Origin: an uncultured Acidimicrobiales bacterium
GTDB lineage: Bacteria; Actinomycetota; Acidimicrobiia; Acidimicrobiales; SZUA-35
Direction of reading: 5' to 3'
NCBI GenBank assembly: GCA_938029215.1
Contig: CALHFG010000086.1
Location: 1 to 55,143 of the forward strand
DNA length: 55,143 bases
A program made the translations under genes and the position numbers. The notes under the pieces were generated by a model, which was given only the letters and a program-made list of their open reading frames with translations, did no database searches and was not told the DNA's origin. Positions 1 to 6,896 of the stretch are shown in pieces (position 1 is the first letter of the stretch; every line of letters starts with the position of its first letter).

Positions 1-1753
1 ACCAGCTGCCGCCACCGCCGCCGCCCCCACCGCCACCGACACCACCACTGAATCCGCCGCCTCCGCTGCTGGATGACGACGGAGCAGTCGATGCGGTGGA
101 AGTAGCGCGGGACATCGACGGGCCCATGGAGGCAACGTAGAAGTGTTGGGCTGGCAGGTGGTGAAACCGTGGATCAGTCTTGATCTCTTCGATGATGTGC
201 TTCCACTTGTCCTCGTACCCGAAGGCGATCGCCCACGGCGTGTAACCGGCGAATCGGTCCGGCTCGATCATGTTGAGCGCACTTTCGGGTTCTAGCTCGC
301 TGATGAAACGGCGGAGCGCCTCGACCTCGAGCCAGCGTGAAGTTCCTTCCGGGGTGCGAACGTAGAGCTCCCAGGATCGGAACGTCAGGGTGAGGGCGCT
401 TCCCAAAACAAGACCGGCCCCAACGAGCAGAGGTAGGAGGAATGGGGACCATCGGATCGCAAGTCCGCTGGTTACGGCGATCGCAACGGCTCCGACGAGC
501 ATCATCAACGCACCAAAGAAAAACGCTTTGACCCGTCGGGAGTCGCCGTCGGTGTCCCAGTACCCGCTGCGGCTCTTCCAATCGTTCAGATCATCGTCGA
601 GTCCTCGCCATGCGCTCGCGAAGGAAGGGTTGTACTTCGCCAAGTCGACATCATCGTCGTCCTCGAAGAGCTTGTTGATTCGCGCTGCGCTCGTCGGACG
701 GGGCGCCACGCTCCCTCGACGAAGGGTGATGTCGCTGTCGTTGGCGCCGTCCATTTCAATTTCGCCGAGCGTGACGGCTTCGATTAACCAGGCGACCTTG
801 TGCTCGGGGCGAACGCCTTCTCGCACAAGCATCCCACCCTGCGGTGCGCTGATGCCCCGCGGCGGGTCGAGCGAGGGGTACACCAAACGGGCCATCTCGG
901 CCTCGTCGGCCAATCGGTAGCTCTCGAAGGAATCGATGTCGTCGATGAACCCCAGCGAGGTTGCGGTTGTATCGAGGATCTGTTCCCTTCCCTGACGACG
1001 AACTAACCGCCCGATGACCGGCGATGCGGCCAAGACCGACACGAGCGCAACGGCCATCGGAATGAGAACACTCATCCCGGAACTGAGCGCCACGTTGGGA
1101 GGGGTCGGAGGGATCGATGGTGGCGCAGAAAGCGGTGGGCCCAGTTCGGCCGACAGCGTAATTCCCTCGCCCCTGGACAGGCTGCCGGTTGTGAGCATGA
1201 GGTGTCCGGGCTCAACGATCTCTGCGGTGCAGCCGCCAAAGCTCCTTCGCCGCCCCACATCACAGCGTGGGTCGAGAAGTTCGCGGTCGGAGATCACGTG
1301 TATCTCGGCGCTCGAGATCCCGACATCCCACTCTGTTCCGATGGCGTTCCATGAGAACTCGCTATCGCGTTCAAGCGTGTCGAGTGAATACTGGAGGACA
1401 TACCGATGTCGTCCTCGTATCGTCTGCCTCGGGTTGCCAATGCGTACCGATGGGCGTGAACCAAACGAGATTTGTGTGTCGTCGGGGGCGGTCGCTGAAG
1501 TGACGACAACGCCCAGTTCACGGTCGAGATCGGGAATCGTGCGGAAGATGCCGCGCCGAGACTTGAGGCCGAAGTCGTAGTCGATTGCCTCGGTGATGAC
1601 TGCGTCAGTCTCCGAACTGAGGACCGCGACGGTCCAGTAGTTGGCTATTCGTTCGTTGTCGAGGACCCAGCTGCCAGCGAGGGCAAGCAGGGGGGCGATC
1701 AGCGAAACGAGGAGAATCCCCGCGGTTGTTACCTGCCGTCGTTGGGTGATCAC
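1..1753 (-). CDS. DUF2207 family membrane protein (C-terminal end at window edge)
   Basis: I chose the GTG at 1753 because it opens a hydrophobic signal/anchor segment (VITQRRQVTTAGILLVSLIA). The N-terminal domain then shows the DUF2207 hallmarks: 'AIDYDFG' followed by 'RRGIFRTIP'. The frame stays open for 584 codons to the window edge. It ends in a tail of serines, glycines and a terminal Trp (GGGFSGG... then a glycine run and SW), which is the usual C-terminus of this family, so the stop codon should lie just outside the window. DUF2207 proteins are predicted integral membrane proteins of unknown function with a large external N-terminal domain and a Gly-rich tail that may be cytoplasmic. 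It lies downstream of the peroxiredoxin gene on the same strand but 478 bp away, so it probably has its own promoter. Confidence 0.85.
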   Translation of the reverse strand, partial: MITQRRQVTTAGILLVSLIAPLLALAGSWVLDNERIANYWTVAVLSSETDAVITEAIDYDFGLKSRRGIFRTIPDLDRELGVVVTSATAPDDTQISFGSRPSVRIGNPRQTIRGRHRYVLQYSLDTLERDSEFSWNAIGTEWDVGISSAEIHVISDRELLDPRCDVGRRRSFGGCTAEIVEPGHLMLTTGSLSRGEGITLSAELGPPLSAPPSIPPTPPNVALSSGMSVLIPMAVALVSVLAASPVIGRLVRRQGREQILDTTATSLGFIDDIDSFESYRLADEAEMARLVYPSLDPPRGISAPQGGMLVREGVRPEHKVAWLIEAVTLGEIEMDGANDSDITLRRGSVAPRPTSAARINKLFEDDDDVDLAKYNPSFASAWRGLDDDLNDWKSRSGYWDTDGDSRRVKAFFFGALMMLVGAVAIAVTSGLAIRWSPFLLPLLVGAGLVLGSALTLTFRSWELYVRTPEGTSRWLEVEALRRFISELEPESALNMIEPDRFAGYTPWAIAFGYEDKWKHIIEEIKTDPRFHHLPAQHFYVASMGPSMSRATSTASTAPSSSSSGGGGFSGGVGGGGGGGGGGSW

Positions 1754-2231
1754 GAACTGACTCTAGTTGGCCGCTTGGAGGCGGTACCGGTGTCGGTTCG
1801 CGTGGGTCAGCACAGATATAGGGAGTATTTGAGCAAATGAAAGTGGCGCCGACGAGGGAAAAACGGCGGCGGCACATTTTCTCCCTCGCCGGTCGCCAAG
1901 GCCGAAGGTACACGGTCAATTTCGAAGGCGCTCAAATTCTAGAACCTGTGGTTCGGTTGGACACGCAGCGCACTCATGCGCGCTGCTACTTGCTGTTTTC
2001 CCAGTTCAGTGGATTCGAGCCTCTGACCTCGGTAGAAGCGCCTCGGTGTTTGCCGCATGGGTTCACTGTGTAACGAAGTCGAAGTTTGTTGGCTGCTCAC
2101 TAGGCAGATTTCTGCTGCGGAAGCCGCCGGTTCAAATTCGTGTTTGTCGACATATGTCGCTTGTTTGGGGGGAGTCTATTTACCCAACATGTTCGATCCG
2201 AACCCTATGGGCGCGCCGCAGACGAGCGAGC
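1754..2231. other. 478-bp intergenic stretch without a supportable gene
   Basis: No open frame here looks coding on either strand, and frames in the area are short and lack recognisable domains. One hairpin is visible at 1965-1986 (GCAGCGC / GCGCTGC, 7 bp, 8-nt loop). It is followed on the plus strand by a T-containing stretch, so it could be a weak terminator or chance. The promoter of the DUF2207 gene should lie in this interval. I see no tRNA. Confidence 0.4.
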
Positions 2232-2717
2232 TCAGGAGCTCTTGGCCTGCTCGAAGATGGTCTTGCGTATGACCTCACTGGCGGTGAATCGTCCGATTGG
2301 GCCCGTGGAATACACCGCGTTGGAGACTCGTCCGTCAGGGTCGACCAGGAAGGCGGTTGCGTGGGTGAACGTGCGATCACCTTCTTGGATGTGAGCACCG
2401 GTCGCGGTGGCCAACGCTTTCGCGTCGACCTGGGCGAACATCGGGTAGCCCACGTGCAGACCTTCCTTTAACTTGGCTACTGATTCGATCGAATCGACGG
2501 ATGCCGCGACCACTTTCACGCCGAGGCTCTTCAAGGGCAGTCCATGTACAGCGAAGTCAACCAACTGGTGACGGCAGTACGGTCACCAGTCGCCCCGGTA
2601 GTACATGATGACCGCCCAGTTGCCGGCGACCTTTGCGGTCAGGTCTACTTCGTTGCCATCGAGATCGGTCGCCATGAGCGGCGGTAGGAGGTCCCCGGTT
2701 GCAAGTTGAGTGGTCAT
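2232..2717 (-). CDS. AhpC/TSA-type peroxiredoxin, probable selenoprotein (TGA = Sec at codon 45)
   Basis: Thiol peroxidase fold protein of 161 residues. From the ATG at 2717 the frame reads through 44 codons to TGA (2585-2583) and continues in frame for 116 residues to a second TGA at 2234-2232. The TGA falls exactly at the peroxidatic position: RGDW-[TGA]-PYC, where relatives have 'YRGxWCPYC'. The result is a UxxC redox motif. Both flanks read as one protein: N-terminal 'GDLLPPLMATDLDGNEVDL' and C-terminal 'FLVDPDGRVSNAVYSTGPIGRF' are typical of the fold. Other genes here use TGA as a normal stop, so the code is not globally reassigned. A hairpin follows the TGA (separate entry). The expected role is reduction of hydroperoxides in the cytoplasm with thiol donors. 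The gene lies 38 bp after the DUF4872 gene on the same strand. The alternatives are a nonsense mutation or a sequencing error, and the sel genes are not in the window. Confidence 0.82.
2546..2580 (-). promoter_or_regulatory. Candidate bacterial SECIS hairpin downstream of the in-frame TGA
   Basis: Counting from the base after TGA on the minus strand, bases 3-6 (GUAC) pair with 34-37 (GUAC), 8-9 (GC) with 31-32 (GC), 11-14 (GUCA) with 24-27 (UGAC) and 15-16 (CC) with 21-22 (GG). This leaves a bulged U at 23 and the loop AGUU at 17-20. The loop lies about 17-20 nt after TGA and has a G among its first two bases. As I recall, bacterial SECIS models ask for this position and loop feature. The structure was folded by eye, without an energy calculation. 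Confidence 0.5.
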
Positions 2718-2755
2718 TTTCTCAAACTAGACCAGCAATCGACCACCGACCGCAT

Positions 2756-4375
2756 TTAGTACTTGGCGAACTCGGCTTGCCCAGCGGCGGTGAGGCGTAG
2801 CTGCTGGGGCGAGGCAAAGCGTTCGATCAGTCCGCGGGCCTCGAGGTCGAGCTTGACCGATGTTGTGTACCAGCCAACCTTGTGTTTGGTCCACAGCGCT
2901 GGGTCAGTGCGGTCCTCGACGGCGTCGCTTAGATCACTGAATCGGATGCCATCGATCTCGCTGATTGCGGTGAGGATCGCTCGCTTCACCGGGTCGTAGA
3001 TTGATCGGACGATCGTCTTGTCGGGGCGTCCCGTGTTTGGGTTCAACATGGTCACGCGCTCGTCGGGTGAGGGTGAGGTTGACCGTTTCGAAGACGGTTG
3101 AGCAGGTGCGTAGCCGAGGGCTTGGAGCGCTGCGGCTTCGAGGTTGATGATCTCCTGGACATCTTTGGCGATTTCTGCTGTCAACGTTGAGGCGGTGGAG
3201 GCGTCGATTGTTGCCTCGTCGTTGGCGTCCACCTGGGCTCGATAGGCCTGCTGCATCTGTTGGGGGTCGCTATCGCCAAGAAGTTCTGCACGAAGATCCA
3301 TTTGCGAAGTTGCGCGAGCAATCGAGGGGCTGGCGTTGGCGGCGCGTTCAGAAACAGCTGACCAATGCGTCGCCGACTCTTCAAACAGCGAAGCGGCATC
3401 GGCGTAGCGGCTGTCTCCAACTACCGAGGTTGCCCACCGGAGAAACTCGGCATACAACGGCCGGCCAGCCGCCGGTGCGGTGTAGTCGTGCTCAATGCAC
3501 TGATATAAGCGGGTGAATCCGACCGCAGCAGCTGAACCTTCACCGAATACCTTGGCCCAGCCCATCTGGTCCTTCGGGTCGGTGAGCAGACGTTGCCACT
3601 TCGTTAAGCCCTTGAGTCCCACGTTGGACGCAAACTGGGGGACCGGAGGTGTGTCGTACCGTCGGGCCCCGTAGGCAATCGATTGCCGGATCGTGTGCGC
3701 CCAGTCGATGGATCCGTCGGCGGGAGAGATCGTCACCATGCGGTGCTTGGCCGATCGGAGCACAGAACGAGCATGGGCCAACTCCTTGGTGTCGACTCGA
3801 TGGGGTTCCACCGACCGGTCATCAACGAGAAGTTGACCATCCTCGATTCCGATAATGCCAACGACGAGAGGCATCATCGCCGCGGATTCGTCCGGCAGGC
3901 CGAGGTAGTTCATTGCCCCTGCGCCCACTGAACAAAGGGCACGTTGGCCGCGCTCCAAGGCGGCGAAGAGTTCGCGTTCGGCCTTTTTGGCCCCGCCAGT
4001 CGTGGACACACTTGCGTTCAGTTCATCGATCGCCCACAACTGATCGAGGAAGGTGTCGGGCATTGAAGTGTTGCGGGCCGCGATGGTCATGGTCGGGCCC
4101 GTGTCGTAGCGGAACACGCCGTACAGGAATCCGACACCACCGGAGAGACCAAAAACTTGACCTTCGGTGAGGGGTTGTCCATCGGGTCCGGTCCAACCGG
4201 CGCTGTTGAGGGCGTTGGTCGCAGCTGCAACGTCGCCCTGTTGACCGCCGGTAAATGTGGGGGACTTCGACTGGCTTCGGCCAGCCAGAATGTGGGCACG
4301 GGCGGTTGTGTAGCGCTCACCGTTGCGGCGCATACGGTCACGAATCTGCTTCTTCAATGTGCGTTGAGTAGTCAT
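2756..4375 (-). CDS. BtrH N-terminal / DUF4872-type protein with C-terminal winged-helix-like domain
   Basis: A 539-residue protein. I chose the ATG at 4375 because GGAGG lies just upstream; an ATG 27 nt earlier is less likely. Residues 1-35 are basic (TTQRTLKKQIRDRMRRNG then ERYTTARAHIL). Residues 50-200 resemble the N-terminal domain of butirosin biosynthesis protein BtrH ('VFGLSGGVGFLYGVF'), a fold related to cysteine peptidases/acyltransferases. Residues about 200-340 match the DUF4872 type of region that usually follows. The C-terminal 100 residues ('NPNTGRPDKTIVRSIYDPVK', then 'AILTAISEIDGIRFSDL') look like the small winged-helix family DUF6958. Domain calls come from recalled sequence character, not a search. 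The protein is likely cytoplasmic with no signal peptide, and its substrate is unknown. It precedes the peroxiredoxin gene by 38 bp and probably shares its transcript. Confidence 0.6.
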   Translation of the reverse strand: MTTQRTLKKQIRDRMRRNGERYTTARAHILAGRSQSKSPTFTGGQQGDVAAATNALNSAGWTGPDGQPLTEGQVFGLSGGVGFLYGVFRYDTGPTMTIAARNTSMPDTFLDQLWAIDELNASVSTTGGAKKAERELFAALERGQRALCSVGAGAMNYLGLPDESAAMMPLVVGIIGIEDGQLLVDDRSVEPHRVDTKELAHARSVLRSAKHRMVTISPADGSIDWAHTIRQSIAYGARRYDTPPVPQFASNVGLKGLTKWQRLLTDPKDQMGWAKVFGEGSAAAVGFTRLYQCIEHDYTAPAAGRPLYAEFLRWATSVVGDSRYADAASLFEESATHWSAVSERAANASPSIARATSQMDLRAELLGDSDPQQMQQAYRAQVDANDEATIDASTASTLTAEIAKDVQEIINLEAAALQALGYAPAQPSSKRSTSPSPDERVTMLNPNTGRPDKTIVRSIYDPVKRAILTAISEIDGIRFSDLSDAVEDRTDPALWTKHKVGWYTTSVKLDLEARGLIERFASPQQLRLTAAGQAEFAKY

Positions 4376-4570
4376 TGCAATCCTCCGGCCAAGCCTGACC
4401 ATTGCTTCCGCCCAAACGAGAGGTCAGGTTCAGCGCGTTGATCACGATGAAATCTGCACGGAACGGAAGAGGCATGCTCTCCTTTGCCTCAGAGCGTGGC
4501 CCGGGCGGGGGTCACACGAGGTTCGGCGCCATTCCAGCGCCGACCCCTACCTTAGTCGGTTTGGTCCGGC

Positions 4571-5239
4571 CTATTTCTTTTTCTTCGGTTGGTTCATTCG
4601 AAACTCATCGGCGATCTGTTTCTTCGTGGCCGCCCAAGAGCAGATCGGACATTGTGTGAGGTCGTGATGGCGGGCAGGGCAGTACTCGCGTCCAAAGTAA
4701 ATGATCTGCAGGTGCCGGTCGCTCCAAGTTTCTTCGGGAAACACCGCCTTGAGGTCCTTCTCGGTTCGCTCGACGGTGCTGCCATTGGACAAACCCCATC
4801 GGTGAGCGAGCCGATGAATGTGGGTGTCGACCGCGAACGCTGGCACCCCGAACACGCCGCCCATCACCACGCTGGCTGTTTTGTGGCCTACGCCAGCCAG
4901 GCTTTCTAGGAAATCCCAGTCGGGGAGAAGCTCGCCGCCCGCATCCATAATCTGGTACGCCATCTTGCTGAGATTCTTGGCTTTGGTTGGTGCCAGACCG
5001 AGTTCCTTGATGTAGCTCAGGATCTCTTCGGGAGAGAGCTCGCTCATTTTCTCGGGAGTGTCGGCCACAGCGAAGAGGGCTGGCGTCACCTCGTTGACCT
5101 TCTTGTCGGTTGTCTGTGCCGAGAGCGCTACAGCGACCAGCAACGTGTACGGGTTTGTGTGATCCAGGGGCACAGGAGGGTCGGGGTAGAGATCGTCCAA
5201 AATCTCGCCGATTCGATCTGCTTTGTCCGCTCGTTTCAC
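4571..5239 (-). CDS. nth: Endonuclease III (DNA glycosylase/AP lyase)
   Basis: Base-excision repair glycosylase that removes oxidised pyrimidines and cleaves the abasic site. The 222 residues start at GTG 5239. Visible signatures are 'LSAQTTDKKVN' (residues about 40-50), the helix-hairpin-helix 'LAGVGHKTASVV' with the catalytic lysine, and 'VDTHIHRLAHR' with the catalytic aspartate. The Fe-S region reads C-x9-C-x2-C ('YCPARHHDLTQCPIC') and then shows no fourth cysteine. The classic enzyme has C-x6-C-x2-C-x5-C, so this is a three-cysteine variant whose cluster may be altered or absent. A lysine-rich tail (QPKKKK) ends the protein. The gene starts opposite the cupin gene, with an intergenic repeat between them. 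Confidence 0.92.
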   Translation of the reverse strand: MKRADKADRIGEILDDLYPDPPVPLDHTNPYTLLVAVALSAQTTDKKVNEVTPALFAVADTPEKMSELSPEEILSYIKELGLAPTKAKNLSKMAYQIMDAGGELLPDWDFLESLAGVGHKTASVVMGGVFGVPAFAVDTHIHRLAHRWGLSNGSTVERTEKDLKAVFPEETWSDRHLQIIYFGREYCPARHHDLTQCPICSWAATKKQIADEFRMNQPKKKK

Positions 5240-5254
5240 CCCCGCAGCCTAGAT

Positions 5255-5331
5255 CCACCACTCCCCAAATTCCGGTGGAGGAACACAATCGGTGCGTTCC
5301 CAGAAAGGAAATTCCGGCGAATGTGTTCCCC
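5255..5331 (-). repeat. Intergenic 77-bp repeat, copy 1 (inverted relative to copy 2 at 54143-54219)
   Basis: Read on the minus strand, this stretch aligns over 77 bp with 54143-54219 at roughly 75-80% identity by eye. Shared blocks are GGGAACACATTC, GAAnTTCC, GGAACnCACCG, TGTGTTC and GGAATTTGGG. Each copy carries an inverted pair GAACACA / TGTGTTC that could form an 8-9 bp stem. It lies between the divergent nth and cupin genes. Confidence 0.65.
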
Positions 5332-5385
5332 ATAGGACAGAACGGGTGGCTCCGTCGCCGCTCGGGTATGTGGTGGACTGTTGCA

Positions 5386-5709
5386 ATGGAATCAAGTGCA
5401 ATGGAATCAAGCCACTTTCCCCCCGAAATCACCGCTCTGCCACCGTATGAGGGTGCGTTCTCAGCCCGCCAGCTGCATGCCGACAACTGCGAAGTTCTGT
5501 TTGCCTCGTATCCCGCCGGGATGGAGATTCCGGACCATTCGCACCCAACTCAGAACGCCGGCGTGATCACCCAGGGCCGTTTGTATATGACCATGAACGG
5601 CGAAGAGCAGAGCTATGGGGTCGGCGACTGGTACCGAATCGCTCCCGACTGTGTTCACTCCGCCCGCTTCGAAGAGGAATCGTCACTCGTCGAGTTCTGG
5701 TTCGGCTGA
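5386..5709 (+). CDS. Small single-domain cupin protein
   Basis: A 107-residue protein with one cupin barrel. 'PDHSHPTQNAGVITQGRL' supplies the first motif (two histidines; the usual glutamate position is not obvious) and 'YGVGDWYRIAPDCVHSA' the second, with its histidine. It probably binds a metal, but its substrate cannot be told. The start is ambiguous: ATG at 5368, 5386 and 5401 are all in frame. The last two lie in a 15-bp tandem duplication (5383-5397 and 5398-5412, 14 of 15 bases the same), which gives the N-terminus MESSAMESS. I report 5386. The gene lies upstream of the HAD and hydratase genes with a 34-bp gap and may be cotranscribed with them. Confidence 0.75.
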   Translation: MESSAMESSHFPPEITALPPYEGAFSARQLHADNCEVLFASYPAGMEIPDHSHPTQNAGVITQGRLYMTMNGEEQSYGVGDWYRIAPDCVHSARFEEESSLVEFWFG

Positions 5710-5743
5710 TATTGCCGGCGCAAGGAGCTAAGTTTCGTGCGTA

Positions 5744-6178
5744 GTGATTGAACTTCTCGTTCTCGACTTTGACGGCGTCTGTACGTTCTCGGCCTCCGAG
5801 CTCGTCGACCGTGCCGGGGTGACCTTGGCCGCCACCGTTCGGCCACAGGCGGAGGAAGTGGTAACGCTAGCCCAGGAACGAGGGGTCGCAGTAGCGATCC
5901 TGTCGAACGAATTGTCGCGCGGATGGATCGATGACGTTCCGTTGCTCGGTGCGGTCGACCACGTTGTGTGCTGTTCCGACAACGGCATCTATAAGCCCGA
6001 TCGCCGAGCGTTCCAACGGTGTGCGTTGCTGGCAGGCGTGTTGCCAGAACAGACGCTGGTCGTCGACGACCATCCGGACAACGTGACTGTGGCAGCCTCG
6101 CTCGGCATGGAAGCCATACTGTTCGATCTTGGTCTCAACGACCCGTGGTTGCCGGTGAATCGGATGTTCGATGATTGA
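5744..6178 (+). CDS. HAD-superfamily hydrolase (small)
   Basis: A 144-residue phosphatase-like HAD protein. Motif I is 'DFDGV' (residues about 7-11), motif II the Ser in 'ILSNE', motif III the Lys in 'YKPDRRAF', and motif IV 'VVDDHPDNV'. All catalytic residues are present; the cap is short. It starts at GTG 5744, with AAGGAG at 5722 rather far upstream. Its stop overlaps the next start (ATGATTGA), so it is translationally coupled to the hydratase gene. The substrate is unknown. A second HAD protein of the same general kind is encoded at 7767-8432 and has a similar 'DNIxKPDxRAF' motif III region. Confidence 0.85.
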   Translation: MIELLVLDFDGVCTFSASELVDRAGVTLAATVRPQAEEVVTLAQERGVAVAILSNELSRGWIDDVPLLGAVDHVVCCSDNGIYKPDRRAFQRCALLAGVLPEQTLVVDDHPDNVTVAASLGMEAILFDLGLNDPWLPVNRMFDD

Positions 6179-6884
6179 CGCCAACGCGATTGCCGAAGAG
6201 CTCTTCACCGCGGCCCGGGAACGGCGCCCGGTTGAGCTCCTCACCGATCGGTTTCCTTTCTTGGACTGGGACGATGCGAGAAGGATCGCACGCGCAACCG
6301 ACGCGCTTCGAGTGGCCGCCGGCGATCAACTGATCGGTTACAAGCTTGGGTGGACCTCCGCAGCGATGCGGGAGGCGCTGGGGGTTGACCGTCCCAACTG
6401 GGGCACGCTGTGGCGGTCACAGGTTCGGAGGGCCGAGCTGGGCTTGGAGGCGTTTATCCATCCAAAGGTTGAGCCGGAACTGGTGTTTCGGTCCGACGGC
6501 GCAGAAGGGGAGTGGGCGCTCGGGTTGGAGATTGTTGATCCACGCTTTCCGAGCTTCGATTTCGACGCACTCGACAACACCGCCGACAATTCCTCCAGTG
6601 CGGCGATCGTGTTCGGTTCTTTTCGCCGAATTGATTCGCCCGAACAGGTTCAGGTCGCGTTTTCCAACGGCAGCGAGATCCGGACAGGTCTGGGATCCAA
6701 CGCCATGGAGTCGCCTCGGCGGGCGGTGCAGTGGTTCGTCGAACAGTTCGGTCGCGAGGGGGGAACGCTTGAACCGGGCCAGGTCGTGTTCACGGGAGGG
6801 CTCACATCTCCATTCGATGTCTCGGCCGGCGTCACCTATTCGTTGGGCGCCAACGGTTTCGACACCGTCCAGCTTCAGGCTTAA
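6171..6884 (+). CDS. 2-keto-4-pentenoate hydratase / fumarylacetoacetase-fold protein
   Basis: A 237-residue protein of the MhpD/FAA-hydrolase fold. Signatures are 'IGYKLGWTSAAMREALGV', 'HPKVEPELVF' (metal-binding Glu pair), 'LEIVDPRF', and near the C-terminus 'PGQVVFTGGLTSPFDV'. In aromatic meta-cleavage pathways such enzymes hydrate 2-hydroxypenta-2,4-dienoate or decarboxylate 4-oxalocrotonate. The presence of two extradiol dioxygenase genes 4 kb away supports that setting, but the exact substrate is inferred. The start codon ATG 6171 overlaps the end of the HAD gene by 8 nt. Confidence 0.85.
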   Translation: MIDANAIAEELFTAARERRPVELLTDRFPFLDWDDARRIARATDALRVAAGDQLIGYKLGWTSAAMREALGVDRPNWGTLWRSQVRRAELGLEAFIHPKVEPELVFRSDGAEGEWALGLEIVDPRFPSFDFDALDNTADNSSSAAIVFGSFRRIDSPEQVQVAFSNGSEIRTGLGSNAMESPRRAVQWFVEQFGREGGTLEPGQVVFTGGLTSPFDVSAGVTYSLGANGFDTVQLQA

Positions 6885-6896
6885 CGAGGGGCTGCG

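Noticed and set aside
390-1580. Several long plus-strand open frames in the first 1.6 kb
   Set aside because: They are antisense to the DUF2207 gene, are Ser/Arg/Pro-rich without domains, and the minus-strand frame explains the region.
2101-2160. A GGTTCAAATTC stretch resembling a tRNA T-arm
   Set aside because: The flanking bases do not form a T stem, and no acceptor or anticodon arm can be drawn on either strand.
4605-5486. A 293-codon minus-strand frame overlapping endonuclease III
   Set aside because: It is a second reading frame of nth with Arg/Ser-rich, domain-free sequence; nth has full catalytic motifs.
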